From NCBI GenBank assembly GCA_017537965.1, contig JAFYJV010000005.1:1-55992 (forward strand): DNA of 55,992 bases, in the 5' to 3' direction. Source of the DNA: Bacteroidales bacterium. Its GTDB lineage: Bacteria; Bacteroidota; Bacteroidia; Bacteroidales; F082. The position numbers and the translations under genes are program-made. The notes beneath the pieces were generated by a model. That model did no database searches and was not told the DNA's origin. It was given only the letters and a program-made list of their open reading frames with translations. Of the stretch, positions 42,234-51,380 are shown one piece after another. Each line of letters starts with the position of its first letter. Within the stretch, counting starts at the first letter, position 1.

Positions 42234-44783
42234 TCATTGTTTTACCAACTTCCTCACGCAACATCCTCCGTTTTGATCAAACACGTTGACAAAATACAGA
42301 CCCGCAGGCAAATCCCCTAAATCTATCGTCAACTTCTCGCCTTCGGCTTTCTCCTTCATCACCAATTGGCCGACAACATCATAAACCACAACTTCTTGCA
42401 TATCCGCACAGATGATGGTAACGGTTCCCTCCGTTGGATTGGGAGCAATTGTCAACTCCGATGCAACCTCATTCAATCCTGTCGGTGAATAATAAGCATG
42501 CAATTCAAAAACATTCGTCTCGTATTTTCTATTGGCAGGTGCCGACAAACAACCAAGATGCTGATAATAGGCGTAGAGTCGATAATAGTAGTCGCCTTCC
42601 TCCATGAATGAATTGTCAGTATAAGTCAGCGCCGTTGGACCCATAAGCTTAATTCTTTTGTATTCGCCATCCCCGGCCTTACGGAAAAGATAGTAGCCCG
42701 TAAAACCTTCTGTCACGGCAGGAGCTTTCCATGACAACTTAATCTTGAAATTGGAAGTCAGTTCATAATCCAAGTCGCGAGGAGGATAACATGGACCGTC
42801 GGAAGCGCACGTAACGTTGGAGTATTGACTCTCACCACCCTCGCAAAGTGCCGTGACTTGATAGCAGTGACCTCCCAAAGCGGCTTGCTCATCAAAAAAG
42901 CTTGAACCCGACTGCACAAGACGGCAGAGCATCCCATCGCGATAGATGTTATAGCCATAGCTTGCAGCATCCACAGCATCCCAAGTCACCAGAATATGGC
43001 CTCCATCAGATGAAGCGACCACGTTCTCGGGCACATCGCAGTTCATATCGTTTCCACAACCATTATTGGTCACCAAGAAAATCCCTGAAGCCAACTCGTC
43101 TGACGAACCAGAGAAAGAATACAATGCGTTCTCGTCAGAATCCTTGATGACGAAAACCATATTGTCAACCGCCTCTTCGGGAGCCGTCCAGCCAAAGCTC
43201 AATGTGCCCAAAGGCAAGGCTGGCTGGAACATTGTGGACGTGGAAGAATTTATGGTAAAACGCCCGACCTCATGTCCGGCATTGTTGTAAGCTGTGATGT
43301 ATCCTCCGTTCCAACCTTGATTGTTCGTGGAACTCATGATCAATTTCCAAGTACACGTCGGGCCCACTAATACGTTCACGTCGGCATGTTTGCCGTAACG
43401 TCCGCCAGCCTTTACATACACCGCATAGTGATAGCTGTCGTAACATGGCACCTCGGCATCCACAATCTCAGAAACAGCTCCAGGAGCGACATCCGTCAAG
43501 GTGCAAATAATCGCGTTATTGCGCAAAACGACCACTTCTTCTATCGACGATAAAGCCGTGCCATTGAGGGTGGTGGAAGGATTGGTCCAACTGAGTGTGG
43601 TCTTGAGTTCGGTATCGGAGGCGGGTGTCACAGTGAGACCAACAGGAGCGCTTGGCGTCATGTTATAAACCTCGGCGGGAACGAAGTTAAACATGGCATC
43701 CGCCGGATGGGTGTAAGGCGCCTCATCGATGATGTACCATCCGTCGGAACCTCCACCCCAACCTAGATTAAAATGGAACATATCATTATCGTCGTAACCG
43801 TCACACACAAAAGCATGGCAACCACCGTCCTGGCAGCCGCCATAATACATCGGCCAACCCATATCAAACTGTTCCCTCACCATGGTCTTCCATTTTTCCA
43901 GTTCATAATCGTTGCGTCTAAGTTGCACAATGGCATCACAATAGTTGAAATAGTTATGCATGGCAGCAGGAATCGGACCCGAAGCCCCACCACTACCATC
44001 GGGGCCATAGCCCATGTCGATGGTGACACCGCAATGGAAGCAAAGCGTTCCAGTAGCCAACTTCTCTTCATCGGAAGAGTTGCTGTTCAGTACGTTAGGC
44101 ATGTGATCCCAGTCATAAACCGTATTGCCGAAGTCGGCACAGATCTCGCCATAATCCTCATGATAATAACAATGGCTGCCCACACCTTGGATGGGCGATG
44201 CCCAGAAACGCATCAACTGCGACATGGCCGTAGCCAGACAACCCACGATGGCATGTCCACCCGATCCAGCGGGATCGTCAGGGCAACAATAGTTATAGGG
44301 ATAGGTCTGATTCCATTTGGTCTGGCAGAGATAATCCACACCTCTGCCGCCATTCCGCGAAATGAGTTCCCCACTCGTTAGCAGCGACTCCCAATCGGCT
44401 GCCACCAAAGGCGTAGCGACAGCATTTCCATTTCCTCTCAAACGATTGATACTCATAGCAATGCCATCCAGATGATCTGCCAATGCAGGAGGAATATTGT
44501 TCGCATCGAAAGCTGACTCGTTTGAATAGCCTATCACAGGACGGTAGGCGTCATCGGCAGCAATAATGACAAAACCCTGAGTGCCGTAGTTAAACACATA
44601 GAAAGCTCCATTCGGTTCGGCATAAACCATTTCGGGTGTGCTGTTGCGAAGTTCGACATTGAACTTCGCTCCCATGAATTTCGAAGCAGCTGTTTGCGCC
44701 AACGAAAGATCAACTGGGTTGGCCTTAACGGCTGACACCATCATGAATAATGCAGCATAAAGTAAAAAGAGCGTTTTTTTCAT
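42234..44783 (-). CDS. C10 cysteine peptidase with T9SS sorting domain, large form 2
   Basis: 849 aa from the ATG at 44783; the frame runs upstream to 44849 through the promoter. Signal peptide about 1-21, Spi-type propeptide about 22-140 (GFVIIAADDAYRPVIGYS), catalytic Cys182 (GHAIVGCLATAMSQ) and His323 (GGCHAFVCDGY), FNLGWGG loop. Ig/fibronectin-like domains and a C-terminal T9SS domain (APNPTEGTVTI, LPAGLYFVNVFD) follow. The same architecture as the gene at 15947-18721 suggests paralogues. It lies 6 bp after sbcD but has its own TATTTTTG promoter. Confidence 0.93.
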   Translation of the reverse strand: MKKTLFLLYAALFMMVSAVKANPVDLSLAQTAASKFMGAKFNVELRNSTPEMVYAEPNGAFYVFNYGTQGFVIIAADDAYRPVIGYSNESAFDANNIPPALADHLDGIAMSINRLRGNGNAVATPLVAADWESLLTSGELISRNGGRGVDYLCQTKWNQTYPYNYCCPDDPAGSGGHAIVGCLATAMSQLMRFWASPIQGVGSHCYYHEDYGEICADFGNTVYDWDHMPNVLNSNSSDEEKLATGTLCFHCGVTIDMGYGPDGSGGASGPIPAAMHNYFNYCDAIVQLRRNDYELEKWKTMVREQFDMGWPMYYGGCQDGGCHAFVCDGYDDNDMFHFNLGWGGGSDGWYIIDEAPYTHPADAMFNFVPAEVYNMTPSAPVGLTVTPASDTELKTTLSWTNPSTTLNGTALSSIEEVVVLRNNAIICTLTDVAPGAVSEIVDAEVPCYDSYHYAVYVKAGGRYGKHADVNVLVGPTCTWKLIMSSTNNQGWNGGYITAYNNAGHEVGRFTINSSTSTMFQPALPLGTLSFGWTAPEEAVDNMVFVIKDSDENALYSFSGSSDELASGIFLVTNNGCGNDMNCDVPENVVASSDGGHILVTWDAVDAASYGYNIYRDGMLCRLVQSGSSFFDEQAALGGHCYQVTALCEGGESQYSNVTCASDGPCYPPRDLDYELTSNFKIKLSWKAPAVTEGFTGYYLFRKAGDGEYKRIKLMGPTALTYTDNSFMEEGDYYYRLYAYYQHLGCLSAPANRKYETNVFELHAYYSPTGLNEVASELTIAPNPTEGTVTIICADMQEVVVYDVVGQLVMKEKAEGEKLTIDLGDLPAGLYFVNVFDQNGGCCVRKLVKQ

Positions 44784-44809
44784 AGCAGTTTTCCATATTA
44801 ATCCAAATG

Positions 44810-44817
44810 CAAAAATA
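44810..44817 (-). promoter_or_regulatory. -7 promoter element for large C10 peptidase 2
   Basis: Minus-strand TATTTTTG, 26 nt before the ATG at 44783. The plus strand has a weaker TATCTTTA (44829-44836) for the divergent aminotransferase. Confidence 0.62.
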
Positions 44818-44873
44818 ATCATTTTTCCTATCTTTACCGCTTCAAACAAACGAACATTCCGCGTTGCGAAATT

Positions 44874-46163
44874 ATGAAAAGAAGAGATTTTATAAAAAGC
44901 GTTTCAGCCGCAGCTTGTGCCGTGACCTTGCTGCCCTCTGCCGGTAGTTTGATGACTGGATGCAAAAATCCGATTGACGAAGAAAAGACGAGTGGCATCC
45001 CTCCTGTAGCCAATGGCCAATGGGACTTCGATGAAGTCGTTGATCGTGCTGGGACTTGGAGCATCAAATACGGACGGGCTGCAGAAGGACAGATTCCCAT
45101 GTGGATTGCCGACATGGACTTTCGGACGGCGCCAGCGGTGTCATCGGCCTTGAAGGAACGGCTCAACCGCGACGTGTTGGGATACACCTCCACACCGGAA
45201 GAGTTCTACCAAAGCATCATCCGCTGGGAACAAGAGATGCACGGCTGGCATGTCGATAAAGAATGGGTCGCCTACTGCCCCGGCGTCATCACCAGCATCA
45301 ACCAGGCTTATCTCACCTTCTCCGAGCCAGGAGACAGTATCATCGTCATGCCACCCGTTTACAATCTCTTCCGGATGTATGCCGAAAGGCTGGGCCGCAA
45401 GGTCATCGACAATCCCCTGCTTTTCGACGGCGAGCGCTATCGAATCGATTTCGACGGACTGGAGCGGATGCTCAACGAAGCCAAGATCCTTGTTCTGTGC
45501 AACCCCCACAATCCCGTCGGCATCGTCTGGGAACCTGATGCGCTCAAACGGATTGCTGCACTCTGTCGCTCAAAAGGGATCATCGTCATCTCCGATGAAA
45601 TTCACTGCGACCTCACCCTCCCAGGTCGCCGACACACCCCGTTTTGCAGCGTCAGCGAGGATGCTGCTGCCGTCGGCCTTGTTTTCGCGAGCCCCACCAA
45701 GTCGTTCAACCTGGCTGGATTGTCGATGACCAGCTATTGTGTCATTCCCAATGAAAAGCTGAGAGAGCCCTATCTGAAGCAGCTTAGGAACGCCAAGCTT
45801 GACGAGGCTCCCATTCCCAGTTTGGTTGCGACTATCGCCGCCTATACCGAAGGGGCTCCATGGCTCCTATCGCTCCGCGAATACCTTCAAGGCAACATCC
45901 AGAAAGTCATCGATTTCTTCTCCCAGAACGATCTGGGTATCAAGGCCATCCCACCTCAAGCTTCGTTCCTAGTGTGGCTGGACTGCCGTGCGATGGGGCT
46001 TCCTCAAGATGAACTGATGCGATTCTTCTCTGACAAAGCCAGGCTCCTGTTAAGCAATGGTGCCATGTATGGCCAGGGCGGAGAAGGGTTTGTCCGAATG
46101 AACATCGGTTGTCCCCGAAAAATCGTGAAAGAAGCGCTGGAGAGGACGCGCCCTCTCGTATAA
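44874..46163 (+). CDS. PatB/MalY-type C-S lyase with Tat-lipoprotein signal
   Basis: 429 aa. The N-terminus KRRDFIKSVSAAA carries a twin-arginine motif and a following lipobox MTGC (Cys30), so the enzyme is predicted to be exported folded and lipid-anchored. From about residue 50 it is a fold-type I PLP enzyme of the PatB family (cystathionine beta-lyase / C-S lyase): VAYCPGVITSI, DEIHCDL (241-247) and PLP lysine Lys276 in SPTKSFNLAGL. Family members release pyruvate, ammonia and a thiol from cysteine conjugates. Most are cytosolic, so the export signal is unusual. Confidence 0.85.
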   Translation: MKRRDFIKSVSAAACAVTLLPSAGSLMTGCKNPIDEEKTSGIPPVANGQWDFDEVVDRAGTWSIKYGRAAEGQIPMWIADMDFRTAPAVSSALKERLNRDVLGYTSTPEEFYQSIIRWEQEMHGWHVDKEWVAYCPGVITSINQAYLTFSEPGDSIIVMPPVYNLFRMYAERLGRKVIDNPLLFDGERYRIDFDGLERMLNEAKILVLCNPHNPVGIVWEPDALKRIAALCRSKGIIVISDEIHCDLTLPGRRHTPFCSVSEDAAAVGLVFASPTKSFNLAGLSMTSYCVIPNEKLREPYLKQLRNAKLDEAPIPSLVATIAAYTEGAPWLLSLREYLQGNIQKVIDFFSQNDLGIKAIPPQASFLVWLDCRAMGLPQDELMRFFSDKARLLLSNGAMYGQGGEGFVRMNIGCPRKIVKEALERTRPLV

Positions 46164-46184
46164 TTTGACAACAAGGTATTCCGA

Positions 46185-47339
46185 CTACTCGTTCAAGTAA
46201 AAAGTACAGGTCTTCTCGTAGTCGTTCCAGTTACGCAGACTCAGTGTGCCCATTGATTGGTCATACACACTGCTCCACTGCGTGTCCTCGACGGTGGTAC
46301 TACCCTCCCACTTCAGATCCACCCAACGCACCAGGGAGAGGCACTCCTGTGCTTCATCAAAGGTGATGCAACCCTTCTTTTCCGACAGGTAGTCAAGGAC
46401 TGTTTTATAACGCCACCAGCTCTTGCTTTTGGTATTCCCCACCGACTGGTCAGGCTCTGTAGTATAGTATTTCGGGCTAAGCAAGTGGTTGGTGACATGC
46501 ATGTAAGTCGAATCTGGCGATTTGCGGACAATCATCGTCTTCCAACCGTCTTCTTTATCAAACTCGATGACGGCACAATCGCCAGAAGCATCGGCCACCA
46601 TGTAATGATAACCCGAACCCACAATGGTGTCGTGACGGATGTCAACGGAATTGGCCAAGTCGATGGCTTCCTGCACAGTGGCACAACGGTCTAGGAAAAG
46701 ACGCATGATGACCGAAGTACCCACGTCGTGTTTTTCCGTGTTTTGTTGCGAGGCCATCTTCGGCAAAGCCATGATAGACGTGCAGAGACCCTTTTCATTC
46801 ATGCCGTCGACAGGAGCGTAAATAGCCGCCAGACACATCACCTTGCTCAACATCGAAGCGGGTAGTTTCTCCAAACTGTAACCCACATGCGACATATCGG
46901 TGACGGCAAGCGAAGCATAGCCGTTTTCCGGTCGGGAACGGACTACCAAGGTGGGGTTTTTGAAATAATCATAGTTACGGCCATAGAAATAGCCGCTCCC
47001 ATCTGCTTTCCTGGCTTGGAAACTAGTGCAGTTGAACGTACCCAACTCGCCATTTTCGTCCTTTACTTGCGAACTTTTGATTTTAATGGGCAGACCCTTG
47101 CCTATCTTCGCAACCACGTATGCCACCAGGTCATCGTTGCTGGCGGCGTCTTTTGACACAAGCTCATCCAAATCGTAAGGCGTCTTGTACTCCATATAGT
47201 AAAGATAAGGATTGTCGCCTACTTGACGAATGGAGCGAATCGTGCTGATTTCATGATGCCAAACACAGGTTACCACGACCACGGCGACTAGACAAAAGCC
47301 CAGCACAACGCCGAAAAACCATTTCAATGCTTTTTTCAT
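46185..47339 (-). CDS. Membrane-anchored Ntn-type amidase (linear amide C-N hydrolase / C45-like)
   Basis: 384 aa. An N-terminal membrane helix (about 5-27) without a lipobox. NCTSFQARKADGSGYFYGRNYDYF (about 103-126) is the Ntn-hydrolase signature: Cys104 would be the nucleophile freed by self-cleavage, with Arg121, Asn122 and Asp124 in the pocket. Later MNEKGLC and YHYMVADASGDCAVIEF fit the choloylglycine hydrolase/penicillin acylase/acyltransferase relatives. Substrate unknown (N-acyl amino acids, peptides or bile-acid conjugates are possibilities). The preceding long region is not cleaved as a signal peptide. Confidence 0.82.
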   Translation of the reverse strand: MKKALKWFFGVVLGFCLVAVVVVTCVWHHEISTIRSIRQVGDNPYLYYMEYKTPYDLDELVSKDAASNDDLVAYVVAKIGKGLPIKIKSSQVKDENGELGTFNCTSFQARKADGSGYFYGRNYDYFKNPTLVVRSRPENGYASLAVTDMSHVGYSLEKLPASMLSKVMCLAAIYAPVDGMNEKGLCTSIMALPKMASQQNTEKHDVGTSVIMRLFLDRCATVQEAIDLANSVDIRHDTIVGSGYHYMVADASGDCAVIEFDKEDGWKTMIVRKSPDSTYMHVTNHLLSPKYYTTEPDQSVGNTKSKSWWRYKTVLDYLSEKKGCITFDEAQECLSLVRWVDLKWEGSTTVEDTQWSSVYDQSMGTLSLRNWNDYEKTCTFYLNE

Positions 47340-47379
47340 ACACTTATAATTGGGTTAACATTTTCAACAGAAACCGACA

Positions 47380-47409
47380 CAAAGGTAAGAAAAGTTGCCC
47401 ATAGTCCAA
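47380..47409 (-). promoter_or_regulatory. Promoter of the Ntn amidase gene
   Basis: Minus-strand TACCTTTG at 47380-47387 with TTG at 47407-47409, spaced 19 nt. It lies 40 nt before the ATG. Confidence 0.72.
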
Positions 47410-47479
47410 TTTTTTATCGCTTTTACAGGACATTTAGATCATTTCGAGTTGGATTTGAGGCAAAGATAAAACAAATTTA

Positions 47480-47487
47480 TACTTTTG
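47480..47487 (+). promoter_or_regulatory. -7 promoter element for the small C10 peptidase
   Basis: TACTTTTG, 24 nt before the ATG at 47512. It excludes the in-frame TTG at 47485 as the start. Confidence 0.65.
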
Positions 47488-47511
47488 CAGTGTGATTCAA
47501 ATTTGAAGAAG

Positions 47512-48540
47512 ATGAAGAAACTACTTTCCGTATTGCTTTTGTTTTGCGCATTGACTGGTTTTGCGCAAAAACCACTCCTTACTTCGAAGTGGGATCAGGG
47601 ATATCCTTACAACATGCTTTGTCCAGCAGATCCGTTGGAGAACTACTCCCATAGCTATGCCGGGTGCCCAGCCATTGCAATGGGTCAGATTATCAATTAC
47701 TTACAGACAACACAAGATACCCGTTTTGACGATAGCGACGACTACTTCTCCAATTACGCCGGTCGGCAATTCCATATTGACGACGATTGGGAAACCTATC
47801 AATTCCCGTCATTCCCACAGCTGAACGTGCTGTTGGATTCCATTGATGCCACTTTCCAACGGGGCGAAGAACTTCCCGACTCGTTGATGGCCGCTGTGGT
47901 TTTTGCTTGTGGCACGGCCTGTACACAGGTCTTTACCGCGTCGCCTAATTATGGTTCCGGAACTTTCTATGTGGATCAGGCGTATGCTGCCTACAAACGG
48001 TTTGGTTTTACGGACTGTGTGTTGTATCGTGAACCCAGCGACGAAATGTATTCCACCCTGATCTCCAACTTACAAGCTGGATATCCTGCCCATCTGGCTG
48101 TTGAAAACCAAGCAGGAACGTCCGGACACAACGTCGTGGTAGATGGCTATCGCGAAACAGATGGCAAATTCCATATCAACTTTGGCTGGGGTGGTGCCAT
48201 GGATAACTGGTTCAGCCTCCCCGATCCTGGCGGTTTTTATTACGGATGGACAAAGATAGAAGGCATTATCTTGAATATCATTCCTACACCTAATGCTGTT
48301 AACGAATCCTCCAGCCAACAGCTGCTTGCGGTTTATCCCAACCCAGTCTCCGATGTCCTTTACATGAAAGACCTTCCTTGCGAAACGGTGGAATATTCCA
48401 TTTTCGATGTGTTGGGCAAGAAGGTGACAGAGGGTTCCTCCAGTGGTACCATTTCTGTTGCGGAATTGGAAAAAGGACTCTATGTTTTGCAAATCAAGGG
48501 TGACGGATTCCTTGAAAAGGCCAAGTTCATTGTGAAATAA
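47512..48540 (+). CDS. Compact C10 cysteine peptidase without propeptide, with T9SS domain
   Basis: 342 aa from the ATG at 47512. Signal peptide about 1-18 (TGFAQ), then the catalytic domain starts at once (LLTSKWDQGYPYN), with no Spi-type propeptide. Cys52 (SYAGCPAIAMGQ), His206 (SGHNVVVDGY) and the INFGWGG loop (222-228) keep the C10 machinery. The domain is followed directly by a type A T9SS domain (about 272-342, VYPNPVSDVLYM ... LEKGLYVLQIK), without the Ig-like insert of the larger paralogues. It may rely on a separate inhibitor, or none. Confidence 0.88.
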   Translation: MKKLLSVLLLFCALTGFAQKPLLTSKWDQGYPYNMLCPADPLENYSHSYAGCPAIAMGQIINYLQTTQDTRFDDSDDYFSNYAGRQFHIDDDWETYQFPSFPQLNVLLDSIDATFQRGEELPDSLMAAVVFACGTACTQVFTASPNYGSGTFYVDQAYAAYKRFGFTDCVLYREPSDEMYSTLISNLQAGYPAHLAVENQAGTSGHNVVVDGYRETDGKFHINFGWGGAMDNWFSLPDPGGFYYGWTKIEGIILNIIPTPNAVNESSSQQLLAVYPNPVSDVLYMKDLPCETVEYSIFDVLGKKVTEGSSSGTISVAELEKGLYVLQIKGDGFLEKAKFIVK

Positions 48541-48629
48541 CTTTCAAGAATTTCCGTGTCGTTCAGTTCAGATCGATGATTTCTGCTTGACAATCTTCTT
48601 GTTTTACAAAGACATCGATATCTTGAAAG
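48541..48629 (+). other. Possible structured 3' region after the small C10 gene
   Basis: Inverted repeats CTTTCAAGA (48541-48549) / TCTTGAAAG (48621-48629) and ATCGATG (48572-48578) / CATCGAT (48613-48619) could fold the transcript end. No T-run follows, so it is not a standard terminator. Confidence 0.3.
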
Positions 48630-48686
48630 CCCCTATCGTATTGTTATACTGTTAATCGTTGGTATTCCTATTCGGATTGCATCGAT

Positions 48687-49850
48687 TTATAAACTTGCAG
48701 TGATAATCTCCGCAATATCTTTTTCGGTGAGCGGTGCGTATGCGTTCTCCAATCCTTCGTTCACGGCAATATGGTGCGCCATCTCGCCGATGCGGCTTTC
48801 GTCAATGCCCACCTCGCGCAGATGCATCGGGATGCCGATGCTCTCGAAGAACTTGTAGGTCTCTTCAATGGCTTTGCTGGCGATTTCCCACTTATCGAGA
48901 GAAGCGTCGATGCCAAAGACGTTGATGCCGTATTTCACGAATCGCGACAGGGTGCGCTCATTGAGGATGTGCTGCATCCAACGGGGAGTGATAATGGCAA
49001 GACCTTCGCCATGGGTGATGTCGTAATAAGCGCTCAAGGCATGCTCAATGCCGTGACAAGGCCAGCCCGAAGGGCTGTTGCCGAGTGCCAGGATGCCGTT
49101 GCAGCCGTATGTGCAAGCCAGCATCATCTCGGCGCGGGCGGTATAGTCTTCAGGGTTCTCCAAGCATTTGCGGCCATTCACCATCAGGCTGCGCAACATA
49201 CTCTCGCAAAAGCCGTCGTTGAGCAAGGTGGCATCTTCCACGAAATATTGCTCCATGGTGTGGTTCATAGCGTCGGCGATGCCTGCGGCGGTCTGCTTGC
49301 GGTTGACGGTAAAAGTATAAGTTGGGTCGAGGAAAGATACCAAGGGAAACAGGTGACGATCGATATAGCCGATCTTGTCGTTGGTCTCAGTGCGCGAAAT
49401 CACGCCTCCGCAGTCATACTCGCTACCAGTGGCCGCCAAAGTGATGATATCGACGATGGGCAGCGCAGCCTGTGCCTTCACCTTGTACGAGATGAGGTCC
49501 CACGGGTCGCCGTCGTAACAAGCGCCTGCGGCAATGGCCTTGGAGCAGTCGAGAACGCTGCCGCCACCCACCGAAAGGATGACGTCAATCTTGTGTTCCT
49601 TGCAGAGACGCACGCCTTCCAAAACGCTAGGGTCATACTTCGGATTGGGTTGTATGCCTGACAATTCCACAATTTCGCAGCCTCTCAACAATTCATGCAC
49701 CTTCTGGTAAAGGCCGATCTTCTTAATGCTGCCTCCGCCATAGGTAAGGAGGATTCTATTTCCGAACTGCGCCATCACTTGAGGCAGTTTCTCAACGACG
49801 CCCTTGCCAAAGATGAGACGCGTCGGGGTCATATAATCAAAGTTTTGCAT
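48687..49850 (-). CDS. Iron-containing alcohol dehydrogenase (BDH-type)
   Basis: 387 aa from the ATG at 49850; upstream in-frame codons belong to the leader. Group III alcohol dehydrogenase: NAD(P)-binding GGGSVLD (95-101), metal ligands Asp193 and His197 (ADAMNHTMEQY), His266 and His280 (HGIEHALSAYYDITHGEGLA). It is closest in character to butanol dehydrogenases or YqhD-like enzymes that reduce aldehydes with NAD(P)H. Its C-terminal DIAEIITASL is a typical end. A complete -33/-7 promoter precedes it. Confidence 0.93.
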   Translation of the reverse strand: MQNFDYMTPTRLIFGKGVVEKLPQVMAQFGNRILLTYGGGSIKKIGLYQKVHELLRGCEIVELSGIQPNPKYDPSVLEGVRLCKEHKIDVILSVGGGSVLDCSKAIAAGACYDGDPWDLISYKVKAQAALPIVDIITLAATGSEYDCGGVISRTETNDKIGYIDRHLFPLVSFLDPTYTFTVNRKQTAAGIADAMNHTMEQYFVEDATLLNDGFCESMLRSLMVNGRKCLENPEDYTARAEMMLACTYGCNGILALGNSPSGWPCHGIEHALSAYYDITHGEGLAIITPRWMQHILNERTLSRFVKYGINVFGIDASLDKWEIASKAIEETYKFFESIGIPMHLREVGIDESRIGEMAHHIAVNEGLENAYAPLTEKDIAEIITASL

Positions 49851-49869
49851 AGCTAAACACAATTTCCTG

Positions 49870-49900
49870 CAAAGATATAAAAAAGACACCGTAGCTCAAA
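49870..49900 (-). promoter_or_regulatory. Promoter of the alcohol dehydrogenase
   Basis: Minus-strand TATCTTTG at 49870-49877 and TTTG at 49897-49900, spaced 19 nt. Confidence 0.78.
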
Positions 49901-49908
49901 ATTAATAG

Positions 49909-49916
49909 TATCTTTG
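49909..49916 (+). promoter_or_regulatory. -7 promoter element for the BspA-like gene
   Basis: TATCTTTG, 23 nt before the ATG at 49940, in a compact divergent region with the alcohol dehydrogenase promoter. Confidence 0.62.
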
Positions 49917-49939
49917 CGCCTTCTTAGATTTTTATCGTC

Positions 49940-51301
49940 ATGAAAAAACTTTTATTCTACAAAAGGGCTTTTTTATTGGCCTTGCTCGTTTTCCTAGCTA
50001 TGGCAGGAATGGCGCAATCTTTTACCGTTGGTGATTTGAATTATCAGGTTAATCCGGATGGCGTTTCCGTAACGCTTACTGGACATGTTGACGGATATTA
50101 CGCTACCGGGGCATTGAACATTCCGGCATCGGTTAACTATGAAGGCAATGACTATGCTGTGACAATCATCGGCAACACCGCATTTATGTATGATTTTTAT
50201 TTGACAAGTTTGACAATCCCCAATTCCGTGACCACAATTGAAGAGGGTGCTTTTGCGTATTGTCAAGGTTTTACTGGTGATTTGGTAATTCCAAATTCGG
50301 TGGTTACCATTGAACCAAGTGCATTTATGATTTGCATTGGTTTTGACGGCGAGCTAATATTAGGGAATTCTCTTACAACTATCGGTGACTATGCATTTAA
50401 TTCCTGCGATGGTTTCCATGGTGTGCTGAATATCCCGAGCAAGGTAGCATCAATTGGCCCAGGCACCTTCAGATATTGCTTATTCAGCGGCATGACTGTC
50501 GATCCTACAAACACCGTTTTTGACTCGAGAGACAACTGCAACGCCGTTATCAGGACAAGCACAAACGAACTGGTTACAGGCTGTGTGAATACCATAATCC
50601 CAAATACAGTCACGTCAATCGGAGAGAATGCCTTTTGCGCTATTAGCGGACTGACTTCAATCAATATTCCAGAATCGGTAACAGCCATTGGGGATGGTGC
50701 GTTTTCGTTCTGTTTTGATCTGACTGGCGATTTGACCATTCCGAATTCAGTGAAAACTATCGGATCCGGTGCTTTTTTTCAGTGCGAAGGTTTTGACGGA
50801 ACGCTGACAATTGGCGAAAACGTCACTTATATTGGCGACGAGGCATTCAGAAAATGCTCACATTTTTCAAAGGCGGTTTCACTGGCGACCACACCTCCCG
50901 AGCTTGGAGCCGAGCTTAACGGTATGGTGTTTAACGAATTTGGCACTCAAATATTGACCGTTCCTTTCGGATGTGCCTCAGCGTATCAAAACTCCGCCTG
51001 GTATGACCCGATGGGCTTGGATGGTTTCTTTGAATTCATTGAAGCGGAACCAACCTTAGTTTCAGAAGTCGCAAATGTTCAAACTATGGTTTATCCCAAT
51101 CCCGCACAAGGAATCGTTAGAATAGATGGGGAAAACATCAAGAATGTCAGCATTTTCAATAGTCTTGGACAAAAAGTCTTTGAGGGTTTTGCCCGTGGTG
51201 ACGTCTTTGAATACGATTTCAGCAAGCACGAAGCAGGTGTTTATTTTATTAAGGTAGAAACGGCGAAGTGCGTTGAAACGAAGCAGATAACGGTTTTATA
51301 A
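49940..51301 (+). CDS. BspA-like leucine-rich repeat surface protein with T9SS domain
   Basis: 453 aa. Signal peptide about 1-25 (MAQS), then a Treponema/BspA-type LRR array of the form (T/I)IPNSVTTIEEGAFAYC, repeated about eight times with 23-25-residue spacing to about 340. The last about 75 residues form a type A T9SS sorting domain (VYPNPAQGIVRI, NSLGQKVFEG, AGVYFIKVE). Such proteins are surface-exposed adhesins in Bacteroidota. Base composition is lower in GC than the neighbours. Confidence 0.88.
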   Translation: MKKLLFYKRAFLLALLVFLAMAGMAQSFTVGDLNYQVNPDGVSVTLTGHVDGYYATGALNIPASVNYEGNDYAVTIIGNTAFMYDFYLTSLTIPNSVTTIEEGAFAYCQGFTGDLVIPNSVVTIEPSAFMICIGFDGELILGNSLTTIGDYAFNSCDGFHGVLNIPSKVASIGPGTFRYCLFSGMTVDPTNTVFDSRDNCNAVIRTSTNELVTGCVNTIIPNTVTSIGENAFCAISGLTSINIPESVTAIGDGAFSFCFDLTGDLTIPNSVKTIGSGAFFQCEGFDGTLTIGENVTYIGDEAFRKCSHFSKAVSLATTPPELGAELNGMVFNEFGTQILTVPFGCASAYQNSAWYDPMGLDGFFEFIEAEPTLVSEVANVQTMVYPNPAQGIVRIDGENIKNVSIFNSLGQKVFEGFARGDVFEYDFSKHEAGVYFIKVETAKCVETKQITVL

Positions 51302-51341
51302 AGAGTCTCAAACTTCGCCGCAAGTATGGTCTGAAAGAAGA

Positions 51342-51379
51342 AAAAAGCTATGACGACTTATTGTCGGCGATTTCTTCCA
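51342..51379. repeat. 38-bp direct repeat flanking pyrG, downstream copy
   Basis: 36 of 38 positions match 53164-53201. Read on the minus strand it encodes a short EEIADNKSS-stop, resembling the C-terminus (EEIADNKLS) of the glycosyltransferase whose gene ends at 53170. It begins just after the pyrG stop and looks like a copied remnant of that gene's end. Confidence 0.75.
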
Positions 51380-51380
51380 T

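Noticed and set aside
48541-48629. Inverted repeats after the small C10 gene read as a riboswitch or terminator
   Set aside because: The arms are short and far apart and no T-run or conserved core was found; kept only as a weak structural note.
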